From: Flavobacterium poyangense
GTDB lineage: Bacteria; Bacteroidota; Bacteroidia; Flavobacteriales; Flavobacteriaceae
DNA length: 64,000 nucleotides
Assembly (NCBI RefSeq): GCF_011751075.1
Contig: NZ_JAALLN010000010.1
Coordinates: 62,001-126,000 of the forward strand
Reading direction: 5' to 3'
Part shown: positions 1 through 10,300 of the stretch, piece after piece
Position numbering within the stretch: the first letter of the stretch is position 1
How the letters are laid out: each line of letters begins with the position of its first letter
Translations under genes and position numbers: made by a program
The notes under the pieces: model-generated
The model's input: the letters and a program-made list of their open reading frames with translations, nothing else
Told to the model about the DNA's origin: nothing
The model's database searches: none

Positions 1-1501
1 TCTCTACCGTTGCCGATCTGTTTACCTCCAAAAGCATTACTTCGATCAAAATTACTGGTACTGCTTTGTCAATATATTTTATAAAAGATTCAAATCGTTC
101 TATATTCGCTGCCGGTCCGTTAACCAAAAAGCTATTCAGTTCTTTATCGATTTTTATATCCAAATCTTTTTTAATTTCATCAGGAATAATCGTCAAAATA
201 GATTCCGAAGCATTATCGCTACTTGAGGATGAATAAGATCGTGTACTATTTTGGTTTTGAAAATTAGAGCCGTTCTGATTCTGAAACCCCGAATTGTTTC
301 TCGAAGAATCTTGCGAATTGTAATTGGTATAACTGTTTGAGTTATTTAATCGACCGGCACTTCTGCCCTCCTTTGATGGGTCGCTCAAAATTTCGATAGA
401 ACGATACATTAAAGGAATCAATTTGATATTTCTAACCACCAACTGTTCTTTAGTTCCAAAATAATAAATAGCACCACTCTTCATAAAAGTAAAAGAACCG
501 GAGCCCGAAGAAGCTGAAAAATTATTTCCGGAATTATTGTTATACTGTTGTTGTGAAGGATTACCATTTGAGACTGAATTCCCTTCCGCTTTTGTTTCAA
601 ACAATTTTATCAGTAAAGCATCAAAACTAATATTTTTTGCTTTTACAGTAGCATTTCCGGCACCCTCTAACGGACTTGAAACGAACATATCTACATCAAG
701 TTCATGTCCAATATCGTAGATAATACTGGAGATTGGTGTATTTTCGAAGTCAACATCCAAGAGTTTTTTTTCTGCATCTACTACAGTAAAGAAAAAATTC
801 GATTTTCTGGGGCGTTGTGGTTTGTTTTGTCTTATTGCTCCATTGGCATCACCCGTTTCAGGTGTGTAGTTTCCTTCCAACTTATCAAAAACATAAAAGT
901 TATCTCTCGTTTTTGTCACTGTCAGATTGTTAGCAAAAGCCAGTTTATTCAAGGCCGCATCAAAAGGCATGTTTTTGATATATGCCGTTAGCAATTGATT
1001 TTCGAGACCGGGAGCAAAAACTAAATTTTTAGCACTTTCGTCCATTATTTTTCGAAACACATCGTACAATTTGTCGTCTTTTAAATTCAGACTTAACAAA
1101 TTACCATCAGTATAATAAACTACATCAATGACTTTTACACCCGGAATCACGATTGGCTTCTCATAGGTTTTTATAGCTAAGATATTACCTGTAAAATCTA
1201 TCGTCAGGTTGTATTCTTTGCACAAAAAAATCAATAAATCACCAACTGTTACATCAGAGAAATTATTCACGATATTCGTCTGGCTTAAATTTGGCGCCAC
1301 ACTAATATTCAATTTATGAATTTGTGAAATAGCCAGCAAAAAGCTCGATAAAGAAGCTTCTTTAATATTTACATTAACTTTTTCATTCAACCCCGGTGCG
1401 TCGGCGGTGATGGATTCAATGTGATTCTTAAGCTGAGAGATTCTGTTTTCTTGCGAAAAGGAAAATTGGAATATAAGAAGTAAAATAATTATTTTTTTCA
1501 T
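1..1501 (-). CDS. Secretin of a type II secretion/type IV filament system (GspD/PilQ-like), C-terminus outside window
   Basis: Outer-membrane secretin, expected to form the exit pore. My translation from the ATG at 1501 gives about 500 residues before the window edge. It has a signal peptide (MKKIIILLLIFQFSFSQ), then STN/N0- and N1-like repeats, a Ser/Asn/Gln-rich linker at about residues 330-430, and the start of the secretin domain (VPVILIEVMLLEVNRS) at the edge. The multimerising beta-barrel is off-window. It is the fourth gene of a minus-strand run pilin-peptidase-ATPase-secretin, 39 bp after the ATPase. The low-complexity linker is unusual. Fold and gene order support a secretin; GspD versus PilQ cannot be decided from this part. 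Confidence 0.85.
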   Translation of the reverse strand, partial: MKKIIILLLIFQFSFSQENRISQLKNHIESITADAPGLNEKVNVNIKEASLSSFLLAISQIHKLNISVAPNLSQTNIVNNFSDVTVGDLLIFLCKEYNLTIDFTGNILAIKTYEKPIVIPGVKVIDVVYYTDGNLLSLNLKDDKLYDVFRKIMDESAKNLVFAPGLENQLLTAYIKNMPFDAALNKLAFANNLTVTKTRDNFYVFDKLEGNYTPETGDANGAIRQNKPQRPRKSNFFFTVVDAEKKLLDVDFENTPISSIIYDIGHELDVDMFVSSPLEGAGNATVKAKNISFDALLIKLFETKAEGNSVSNGNPSQQQYNNNSGNNFSASSGSGSFTFMKSGAIYYFGTKEQLVVRNIKLIPLMYRSIEILSDPSKEGRSAGRLNNSNSYTNYNSQDSSRNNSGFQNQNGSNFQNQNSTRSYSSSSSDNASESILTIIPDEIKKDLDIKIDKELNSFLVNGPAANIERFESFIKYIDKAVPVILIEVMLLEVNRSATVE

Positions 1502-1540
1502 GAACGAATTTCGAAATGCAAATGGTATGCGGTTTACTAT

Positions 1541-2944
1541 TTATAAGAGTAATGAAAAGACTTCGTCTATAGAAGTAATTCCATCGTTTATTAATGCCAA
1601 GGCATTGCGTTTGAGGGTAAAGATATCATTTTCTTCCAGATAGCCCTCAATGTCTGTTTGATTGCTTTTGATTAAGGCGGCTAATTCAGATCCGATTGGC
1701 AAAATTTCATAAATTGCTTTTCTGCCCGAATATCCGGTATGATAACAATTTTCACATCCTACTGCAACATGATGTTTGGTTAGATTTTTCGGGATTTCGA
1801 AGTCCATCGGAAAAACGGCAGAGCTGATATCTTCTTCCATTTTGCACGAATCACAAAGCTTACGAACCAAACGCTGTGCTACACTCACATTCAAAGTGCT
1901 TGCAATTAAAAAAGAAGGAACTCCCATATCGATTAGTCTCGAAACCGTTGCCCAGGCCGAATTGGTGTGTATGGTTGACAACACTAAATGCCCCGTTAAT
2001 GCGGCTCGAATTGCCATATTGGCTGTGCTAACATCCCTGATCTCCCCAACCATAATAATATCAGGATCCTGTCTCAAAAAAGTACGCAAAGTCGTCGCAA
2101 AATCAAGTCCGATATTTTCCCTCAATTGTACCTGAGTAACTCCTTCAAGTGTATATTCTATCGGATCTTCAACCGTTAAAATGTTGGTATCCGGAAGATT
2201 TAATTGTTTTAAGGTAGCATACAAAGTGGTTGTTTTTCCCGATCCCGTTGGCCCGGAAATCAAAACGATACCATTTGGACGCTTTATATTTTGCAAATAA
2301 GTTGCTAACTCCTTTTTTGTAAACCCTAAAGCATTAATATCAATATGACTTGTGTCTTTGCTCAAGATACGCAATACGACCTTCTCTCCGTGCAAAGTAG
2401 GCAAAACCGAAACCCTGATGTCAAAATCTTCATACTCGGTTACGATCGTTATACGTCCGTCCTGCGGTAGTCGTTTTTCTGAAATATCAAGTTGCGCCCT
2501 GATTTTTATTTTATTTACAATTACAGGATATTCTTCTGTTGTAATATGAAATTGCTCTTTTAATTTTCCATCGAGTCTGAAACGCACCCGGGATCTTTTT
2601 TCAAAGGGTTCAAAATGAATATCACTGCTTCCGATTTCTTTGGCATTTAAAACGATTTTCTCCAAGAAATCAGCCGTATAATGTATATCTGAAACCTTAT
2701 TTGAGTTGGTCTTACGGTAATTGGTACTTAAATAACGGTTTATATTTTCTGTTGTATCTCCTTCTAAACGAACGGAAAAAGGCAACAAAACGGTGAGTTC
2801 ATTCTGTAAATTTTGTATATCAGCTGCATCTGTTTTCAATACAACAACGTGCTGTTCTTTGGCAATGGGAACGATTCTATAATGGTACGCCTGTTCTGAC
2901 TTAACCAACTGCTGAAACTCTATAGCGATTTGAAAATTTTTCAT
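1541..2944 (-). CDS. gspE: Type II secretion/pilus assembly ATPase GspE/PilB
   Basis: Cytoplasmic hexameric ATPase driving pseudopilus assembly, 467 aa from the chosen start. Seen: Walker A GPTGSGKTTT at about residues 231-240, Asp-box region (ILTVEDPIEY), Walker B (DPDIIMVGEIRD), His-box region (TGHLVLSTIHTN), and a zinc module with CDSC and CENC pairs near the C-terminus. I chose the ATG at 2944 because it follows the stop of the prepilin peptidase (TAG-A-ATG). A longer frame to 2992 adds a hydrophobic stretch unlike the family and overlaps the upstream gene. The N-terminal N1E domain is short. No PilT retraction ATPase is next to it, which favours a T2SS-like role. Confidence 0.93.
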   Translation of the reverse strand: MKNFQIAIEFQQLVKSEQAYHYRIVPIAKEQHVVVLKTDAADIQNLQNELTVLLPFSVRLEGDTTENINRYLSTNYRKTNSNKVSDIHYTADFLEKIVLNAKEIGSSDIHFEPFEKRSRVRFRLDGKLKEQFHITTEEYPVIVNKIKIRAQLDISEKRLPQDGRITIVTEYEDFDIRVSVLPTLHGEKVVLRILSKDTSHIDINALGFTKKELATYLQNIKRPNGIVLISGPTGSGKTTTLYATLKQLNLPDTNILTVEDPIEYTLEGVTQVQLRENIGLDFATTLRTFLRQDPDIIMVGEIRDVSTANMAIRAALTGHLVLSTIHTNSAWATVSRLIDMGVPSFLIASTLNVSVAQRLVRKLCDSCKMEEDISSAVFPMDFEIPKNLTKHHVAVGCENCYHTGYSGRKAIYEILPIGSELAALIKSNQTDIEGYLEENDIFTLKRNALALINDGITSIDEVFSLLL

Positions 2945-2945
2945 T

Positions 2946-3422
2946 CTAATAGGCGTATAAAAAAGTACTGTCAGAACAAAAAGTAGCCGCATATACTACT
3001 CCAAAAAAAAGAGCCATATAACCTGCTAACGGAACCGTTTTTAATTGATTCTTATGCTGAAAAATAAAATGCAGAATTAAAGAAAACACTAATGCAAAAA
3101 CAAATAAAACAATAAAAGAAACAGTCGCAAAACTAAAACTGATGAAGATAAAAAATAAAATATCCCCCATTCCAATAGCGTTCTGAAAGGCCATTTTTCT
3201 TAGTTTAACATAAACAAAACTAACACCTATCAAAATCGCAACAAACAGAAGATTTATACCTGAATTTAAAAAAGCTAATTCCATCGAAAGATAATAGGAC
3301 TGAATTGCAAACCCCAAAATTCCAACTATCGGATACAGAAACCAATACACCAAACGCTTCTTATAGTCCTGATATAAAATAGCACCCAACACTATAAGTA
3401 AGATTAATTTCAAGTACCACAT
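2946..3422 (-). CDS. Type IV prepilin peptidase, A24 family
   Basis: Inner-membrane aspartic protease that cleaves prepilin leaders, 158 aa. The family uses two aspartates: here the first is in LYQDYKKR near residue 20 and the second in the GMGD motif (GxGD) near residue 86. About five to six hydrophobic segments are visible. The N-terminal cysteine-rich methyltransferase domain of PilD/GspO is absent, so this is the short A24-only form. Its ATG shares one base with the pilin stop (TAATG) and it is followed directly by the ATPase, so translation is probably coupled. It should process the pseudopilins at 3422-3832, 23034-23378 and 23360-23836. Confidence 0.82.
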   Translation of the reverse strand: MWYLKLILLIVLGAILYQDYKKRLVYWFLYPIVGILGFAIQSYYLSMELAFLNSGINLLFVAILIGVSFVYVKLRKMAFQNAIGMGDILFFIFISFSFATVSFIVLFVFALVFSLILHFIFQHKNQLKTVPLAGYMALFFGVVYAATFCSDSTFLYAY

Positions 3423-3832
3423 TAATCTTTTGTAATTTGTTTTGGAACTCCATTTTGATCAATTTCCCAAACGTTAAAAACACCATCTCCATTAAAGTCT
3501 GTTATAGCGGTAGCTTTTACCTTAAACTCTGTATCGCTGGAATGTATAACTTCATAAACATAATTGGCACTACCGTTTTCTTTGGTGGTCTTTGGCGCCT
3601 CAAAATCTATTTCATTAAAGTTCGGACTGTATTTGGTATACATAAAATAATACTGCTTCTCGGCATTATAGATCGCTTTTAACTGTACTTGCGCTTCTAC
3701 ACTTTTTGCTTTGGTAATTAAGGGCATCAAGTTCGGTAAAGCAATCAATAGCAATATACCAATGATAGCCAAAACAATAAGCATTTCCTGAAGGTTGAAG
3801 GAAGGCAGTTTCTTTAGTAAATTTTTCTTCAA
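3422..3832 (-). CDS. Major pseudopilin (GspG-like) with calcium-type loop
   Basis: 136 aa. A short basic leader (MKKNLLKKLPS) is followed by FNLQEMLIVLAIIGILLLIALP, a class III prepilin signal with Glu at +5 and a hydrophobic helix. The residue before Phe is Ser rather than the usual Gly. Near the C-terminus DFNGDGVFNVWEID resembles the Asp-rich calcium loop of GspG. First gene of the minus-strand secretion operon; its stop overlaps the peptidase start by one base. A -7 box (TATATTTG) lies about 25 bp upstream. Best read as the major pseudopilin of a T2SS-like machine; a type IVa pilin is the alternative. Confidence 0.85.
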   Translation of the reverse strand: MKKNLLKKLPSFNLQEMLIVLAIIGILLLIALPNLMPLITKAKSVEAQVQLKAIYNAEKQYYFMYTKYSPNFNEIDFEAPKTTKENGSANYVYEVIHSSDTEFKVKATAITDFNGDGVFNVWEIDQNGVPKQITKD

Positions 3833-3856
3833 AACTAGTATAATTTTATTTTTGCA

Positions 3857-3864
3857 AATATATC
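3857..3864 (-). promoter_or_regulatory. Bacteroidota -7 box for the pilin-peptidase-ATPase-secretin operon
   Basis: On the minus strand the sequence is TATATTTG, matching TAnnTTTG, 25 bp upstream of the pilin ATG at 3832. I could not see a convincing -33 TTG, so this is a candidate. Confidence 0.45.
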
Positions 3865-4283
3865 TTTTTTATTTCGAAAATAATTATCCTAATTATGCGA
3901 AATACTTTATTAAAGACATTGTACAATTGAAAGAAATATTTTATCATTGCCATCCATAATTATCAAGAAACCATAAAACATAACAACGTAATATTCAACC
4001 TACACCCTATAATCCTAATCTTTTTTCATGCCTAAAACAACATATGAGTATTACACCATTGTTATCTTAAATTTCTTTAGCACTCCCAAAGCTTACTTTT
4101 TCCTAGCATTAAAACAAACTACAACCACGTCCAAATTATCATATAAATAAGTCTCAAACAAACACCCATCAAAATAATCCAGAAGTAAACTGCCCTTTTA
4201 CTAACTAATTATTACTCAGAAAGTATAAAAAGAGAAGTGTATTAATAATTACTAAGAGAAAAAGTTACCCAAATAAAAAAACA
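3865..4283. other. AT-rich divergent intergenic region
   Basis: About 420 bp between the minus-strand secretion operon and the plus-strand Rhs pair. No ORF, RNA gene or strong hairpin is visible. It should hold the promoter of the Rhs pair at 4284, but no clean TAnnTTTG box was found on the plus strand. Confidence 0.5.
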
Positions 4284-7200
4284 ATGAAAATTAAATACTT
4301 TAAATTCACTAAAAGCATTCTACTTTTTAGCATTTTATTAATTGTAAACCCCATAAGAAGTCAAGGAACAGCTTCTTATTTGCGTTTAAATGTAAAAGCT
4401 CCTAATGTAACCGATTTTATTAGATATGGAAATATACAAGCATCATCCTTTACTGGTGCAATTGATTTAAAAATTCCATTATTGTCAGTTCAAAACAATA
4501 ACCAAACACCTATTGATATTGGTCTTATTTATAACTCCTCAGGTTTTATGCCCTCCAAAAGATCTGGGCTAGTTGGTTTAAATTGGGCATTAAATGTGGG
4601 TGGAGTCATTAGCAGACAAATAAAAGGTGTACCAGACGATTATGTGGGATGGCCTAACGAACAATCTCCATCTGTATTGGGTGTATTTAACAAAAATGGA
4701 TTTATTATAGGACTAAGAAAAAATCCGTTATTTACAACTAATGATGTTTTTAATTTTTCTTCTACAACAGGATTTCAACATCGTGCTTTGGAATGGATGT
4801 TAGGTACATATGGTAGCAATGTAGCTTACGAAGGATCTCCCGATATTTTTGAATTTAATTTTAACGGTATAACAGGAAAATTTCACATAGGCAATGATGG
4901 AAAAGCAAAAGTAGTAACAAATCAATCCAATAATTTAATCGTTGATATCACAGGGATTTCTCAACAAAACGGCACCAGCTGCGCACCAACTCCTTCAGAA
5001 ATAAAAATTACAGATAATCAAGGAAATCAATACTTTTTTGGAGGTACATTAAATAATTTAGAATACAACCTATCGTTGGGAGGCAGACATACTCGTTTTA
5101 TGGGGATACAGACTCAACCAATTATAACGTCATGGTTTCTAAGAAAAATAATTTATACCAATAATTCTGAAATCAATTTTACTAACAGAATCGATACTCT
5201 TATCCCCGATGATCTAGGTGATGGTCCCACTTCAAACATAGTGGCCAATAGAGATTTTCTTTCTCTCAATCAATACATAGCCGAAGAGAGAACTTTTCAA
5301 GAATATAGTAAACCTTTCTTTGGCCGTGACATAAAAGATTACAGTAATAGTACGACTTCCGGAATTAGAACAATGTATGAATTACAAAAAAAAGTTATTC
5401 TTGACAAAATAGAAGGAGACAATTTTATAGTTAATTTTAATTATAGTCCTCAGTTGCATAAATTTAATAGAAAGTTACCGACATCATCCGTTTTTGAATA
5501 TGAAGACATTAAATTAGACAGTATTAATCTCACTGATAAAGCTAATACCGTCATAAAAAAAATCAATTTTTCTTATACCTATTTAGGAGGAACTTACAAC
5601 AGAATGTTTTTAGAAACTATGACAGAGTATGGAAAAACACCATACAAATTTGAATACAACGCTGCAACTAATTTACCGGATCCGTCTTCAAGAGGTCTAG
5701 ATTATTGGGGGTTCTGGAATGGTTTAGACACTCAGAATACATTAATTCCAGATATCGACTATACACCAAGTGGCGACTTTTCATATACCTCAAATACAAG
5801 AGAACCATCATTTGATAAATCAAAACAAGGTTTATTAATAAAAGTAATCTATCCGACAGGGGGACATACACAATTTGAGTATGAGCCTCATTACTATAAC
5901 CAATTCTTAGACAAGCCAAGTTCAAACAATTTCTTACCCCTCTTAACACAGAAGAACGGTACAGCTGGAGGAGCGAGAATAAATAAAATCATTGATTTTG
6001 ATGGTCAGTCAAATACAAATATCCGAGAATTTAAGTATTTAAAAAATTACTCCCCTACAAATCCATCAAACACTATTTCAAGTGGTACTTTAATGAATTG
6101 GCCCCGATATGCTATTCATTTCGAATCAAATAATGCTGGAGAAAAGACTTCTTGTATCATTATAAAATCAAACTCAGTAACTACTTCAAATCTTGATAAT
6201 TTAATCACTTATTCGGAAGTTGCAGAAACAACAAATGGAAATGGATATAGCGTAAGTAAATTTAAAGATTACTCAACAACACCTGACTTAGATATAAATA
6301 ACAAGTTAATATATAATGGCTATAGTGCTTTTGGCTCCGAATCTAATTTAACCCCATTGGGATTATACAAAAACCACCCCGGCTTATTTTTAGATGATCG
6401 TAGCATTGAAAGAGGAAAGCTGATTTCAAAAAAGATATATGATAATTCAAATAATTTAAAAAATGAAGAAATTTTTACATACAATAATTCGGTAAGTCGT
6501 TTTGACAGATATTCTATATCTATTCATAATACAGGCGTTTGGTCGCAGTCGAACAGATTATACTATTATAACGATTATTTAACCCAAAAAACTAGTATAA
6601 CCTACAACAATAGCAATCCCATAACTACTACAGAAAAATATGAATATGGTACGGAGTCCTTATCCGACAATTTAATATCAAAATCAATCGTAAAGAGTCA
6701 AACGGGCACTTTAACATCCAAATATTACTATCCACATGATCCATTAATGGTATCAGAACCTCTAAATGTACAGCTTATTGCTAAAAATATCATTGGTACA
6801 CCATTAAAAACGGAATCATTTAACGAGCAAGAAAAATTATCAGAAACAACAACAAAATATGCCAGTTATCCTTCATCAATAGCTGGACAATCTTTACTAT
6901 TGCCGCAATTTGTTTACACAAAAAAAGGAAATGTCTTATTTAGTCAATTAGAAAGAAAGACGACCTATAATAACTATGACTCTCAAGGCAATATTACACA
7001 ATACACTATAGAAAATGAAAATCCTGTTTCAGTAATTTGGGGTTATAATAAAACTCTACCAATTGCTAAGTTTGAAAATGCTACAAATACACAAATAGCA
7101 ACTGTGTTAGGAGTTTCAGATCTTAACGCTCTTAATGAAACTAATTTGCCTGCAATTGATGCATTACGAAATAATATCGCTTTTTCTAATTGTATGATTT

Positions 7201-7358
7201 CAACTTATACACATATTCCACTTGTTGGAGTGAGAACTATTACTGATCCAAAAGGAGATAAAATGACCTACACTTATGACATTTTTGGCAAACTTGAATT
7301 TGTAAAAGACAAAAATGATGATATTCTTTCAGAAAATCAATACAAGTATAAACAATAA
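4284..7358 (+). CDS. Rhs/YD-repeat shell protein (component A), secreted
   Basis: 1024 aa with an N-terminal signal peptide (hydrophobic SILLFSILLIVNPIRSQ). The start of the mature part (GAIDLKIPLLSV, IDIGLIYNSSGF, GLVGLNWALNVGGVISR) resembles the SpvB/TcB-like N-terminus of Bacteroidota Rhs proteins. The C-terminus has YD-type repeats (ITDPKGDKMTYTYDIFG) but no Rhs core and no toxin tip. It ends 12 bp before a second Rhs protein that carries DUF6443, core and tip, so the two are probably halves of one cocoon, by analogy with the TcB/TcC split of ABC toxins (inference). The paralogue at 25101-28466 has the same partner arrangement. No type IX sorting domain is seen. Confidence 0.8.
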   Translation: MKIKYFKFTKSILLFSILLIVNPIRSQGTASYLRLNVKAPNVTDFIRYGNIQASSFTGAIDLKIPLLSVQNNNQTPIDIGLIYNSSGFMPSKRSGLVGLNWALNVGGVISRQIKGVPDDYVGWPNEQSPSVLGVFNKNGFIIGLRKNPLFTTNDVFNFSSTTGFQHRALEWMLGTYGSNVAYEGSPDIFEFNFNGITGKFHIGNDGKAKVVTNQSNNLIVDITGISQQNGTSCAPTPSEIKITDNQGNQYFFGGTLNNLEYNLSLGGRHTRFMGIQTQPIITSWFLRKIIYTNNSEINFTNRIDTLIPDDLGDGPTSNIVANRDFLSLNQYIAEERTFQEYSKPFFGRDIKDYSNSTTSGIRTMYELQKKVILDKIEGDNFIVNFNYSPQLHKFNRKLPTSSVFEYEDIKLDSINLTDKANTVIKKINFSYTYLGGTYNRMFLETMTEYGKTPYKFEYNAATNLPDPSSRGLDYWGFWNGLDTQNTLIPDIDYTPSGDFSYTSNTREPSFDKSKQGLLIKVIYPTGGHTQFEYEPHYYNQFLDKPSSNNFLPLLTQKNGTAGGARINKIIDFDGQSNTNIREFKYLKNYSPTNPSNTISSGTLMNWPRYAIHFESNNAGEKTSCIIIKSNSVTTSNLDNLITYSEVAETTNGNGYSVSKFKDYSTTPDLDINNKLIYNGYSAFGSESNLTPLGLYKNHPGLFLDDRSIERGKLISKKIYDNSNNLKNEEIFTYNNSVSRFDRYSISIHNTGVWSQSNRLYYYNDYLTQKTSITYNNSNPITTTEKYEYGTESLSDNLISKSIVKSQTGTLTSKYYYPHDPLMVSEPLNVQLIAKNIIGTPLKTESFNEQEKLSETTTKYASYPSSIAGQSLLLPQFVYTKKGNVLFSQLERKTTYNNYDSQGNITQYTIENENPVSVIWGYNKTLPIAKFENATNTQIATVLGVSDLNALNETNLPAIDALRNNIAFSNCMISTYTHIPLVGVRTITDPKGDKMTYTYDIFGKLEFVKDKNDDILSENQYKYKQ

Positions 7359-7370
7359 ACCAAAAGCCTC

Positions 7371-10300
7371 ATGAAAAAAATATTACAACTTCTTTTGGTT
7401 TTGTCCCCATTTATGGTAATCGGTCAAACCCAAAATTATATCAAAACTATTACTTATAAAAAAGCTACTCGTACTAAAATACCATCCCCTCAAATTACGC
7501 AAGCTTCACAAAACATTACTTATTTTGATGGACTTGGAAGACCAATTCAGCAAATTGCCGGACAACAATCTGCAACAGGAAAGGATATCATCACCCATAT
7601 GAAGTATGATAGTTTTGGAAGACAAGTAGAAGAATACCTGCCATTTAAATCGTCTAATACTAATTTGGCTTTTGACCCGCTTGCTGAAGAAAACGTTTTA
7701 TCCTACTATACAAATCCTAACCCGGTTGTTAATGGAAATCCAACAATGGAAGCAACCACAAATCCATTTAGCAGAAAAGAAATGGAGGCATCTACTCTTA
7801 GCCGTGTTTTAAAACAAGCTGCTCCGGGAAATGATTGGAAATCAGGACTAGGTCATGAAATAAAAATAGAATATCAAAACAATACAACAAATGAAGTAAA
7901 GTTCTTCACAGCTCAAACTGTTTGGGACTCCTCACAAGAGCTCTATACCATTTCTCTAATTAACAATAATTATTATACTGCTAATGAGCTTGAAAAAACT
8001 ATAACTTATGACGAAAATACCTCAGCTACACCTCTGGAAATGAATGGGGCTACAGTAGAATTCAAAAATAAGGAAGGACAAATTGTATTAAAAAGAACCT
8101 ATGGTTCTGTTGCAGCTGGTACAGTTAATGAAAAACACGATACTTATTATGTATATGATATTTATGGAAATCTAACTTACGTAATCCCACCAAAAGCAGC
8201 GGATCTTATAGGTAATACACAAACAAACTTAGAAGTAGATCTGGAATCTAAAGCAATACTTGCGCCATCAAGTCCTGCTCTACATCTGATAGCCTCAAAT
8301 TCTATTCGTTTAGTTCCTGGATTCCATGCAAAAACTGGTAGTACGTTTAGTGCTGTTATTGATCGTAATCAAGCTATCTTAGACAATTTATGTTACCAAT
8401 ATAAATATGATTATCGCAACCGCCTTGTAGAGAAAAAACTACCAGGCAAGCAATGGGAATTTATAATATATGATAAACGAGACAGACCTGTAGCTACCGG
8501 ACCTGCTAACTCACCTTTTAGAGATGTAAATTCTCCCGGGTGGATGATTAACAAATATGATATTTTCAACCGCCCAGTACTTACCGCGTGGTTACCAGCA
8601 ACCGTAACTCCTGCAACCAGAAAAACATTGCAGGAAGCTCAAAATGGATATACTAACGACTTTAGTGAAACCAAAACGGGAACTTCACTTAATACTGCTA
8701 TTAATGGTGTCAATTTTCGTTATAGCAACGTAGCCTGGCCAAAAGCAGATTACCATGTCTTAGCAATAAATTATTATGATGATTACAATTTTCCAGATGC
8801 TCCTGTAATCCCTGCAACAGTTGCAGGATTAGACCAACCAGTATATTACAATACAACCATAAAACCTATTGGACTACCTACTGGTACATGGGTCAGAGTT
8901 TTAGAAGCCAGTACTGATAATCGAAATGAACAAACGTATAGTCTTTACGATGCAAAGGCAAGACTGGTTCGTTCGTATACCAAAAACTACCTTGGTGGCT
9001 ACACTTGTGTTGATTACAAACTTGATGCTTTCTCCGGGCAGTTAAAATACAACATTACCACACACAAGAGACTTTGGGAAGATTCCGAATTGAAAACGAC
9101 TGAAGCTTACACCTATTCTGATCAGGATAGAATCCTAACCCAAACACATCAAATAGAAACCTCAAACCCAACTACCGAAACTATATTTAGCAACACCTAT
9201 GACGAATTAGGTCAGTTAATCTCTAAAAAAATAGGAAACAATATCCAAAAAATAGATTATACCTACAATATCCGAGGATGGTTAAGCGGAATCAATGATG
9301 TTTCCTCTTTAACTAGAGTCGGAGATCCTAAAGATCTGTTTGCTTTTAAAATTAATTACAATAACTCTAGTACCACTGATGTTAAAGCATTATACAACGG
9401 GAATATCTCCGAAACTTATTGGACAAGTGCTTCAGAAGTACCCCCTATAATAAGAGGTTATGCATATAAATATGACAACCTTAATCGTCTAAAAACAAGT
9501 ATTTCCAAACGAAATAATATTATAAATAATGCTTATGATGAAACCCTAACCTATGATAAAAACGGAAACATTATGTCAATCATTCGTAATGGAAATAGCG
9601 AAACTGCTCAGGAAATTGATAGGTTAGTATACAGCTATCTCAACAATAACAATTCCAATCAACTTATGAAAATGGTTGATAATGCTCCTGCTCTTTACAA
9701 AGGAAGTGGCTTTGTAGACAGTGCAGCAAATACAACAGACGATTATAGTTATGATGCCAATGGCAATATGATAAAAGACAATAACAAAAACATCACAGCT
9801 ATTAGCTACAATCATCTTAATTTACCAACCAAAATTACTTTTGGCTCAACGGGGAACATTACTTATCTTTACAATACAACAGGTCAAAAAGTTCAGAAAA
9901 TTGTAACTAAAGGTGTTAATGTAACAACGACTGATTATTTAGGAGGTTATCAATATATTAAAACCCCATCCGATACTAAAGCAACGCTTAAGTTTTTCCC
10001 AACATCGGAAGGCTATGTCGAGCCTTCAGGAAGTTCTTATAAATACATATACCAATACAAAGATCACTTAGGGAATGTTCGCCTAAATTATGACAAAAAC
10101 CTTGTTATTCAAGAAGAAAACAACTATTACCCATTTGGATTAAAGCAAGAAGGATATAATACCGTTAAAAATGCTACCAATGATGCGTTAAAATATAAAT
10201 ACAATGGAAAGGAGCTACAAGACGAAAATATTGTAGGCTCTCAATTAAATTTGTACGATTATGGATGGAGAAATTATGACCCAACACTAGGTAGATGGAT

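Noticed and set aside
537..991. Forward frames of 60-95 codons inside the first gene
   Set aside because: They are antisense shadows of the secretin gene on the minus strand.
2945..2992. Extended N-terminus of GspE starting at 2992
   Set aside because: It overlaps the end of the prepilin peptidase and adds a hydrophobic stretch foreign to the family; the ATG at 2944 is coupled to the upstream stop.
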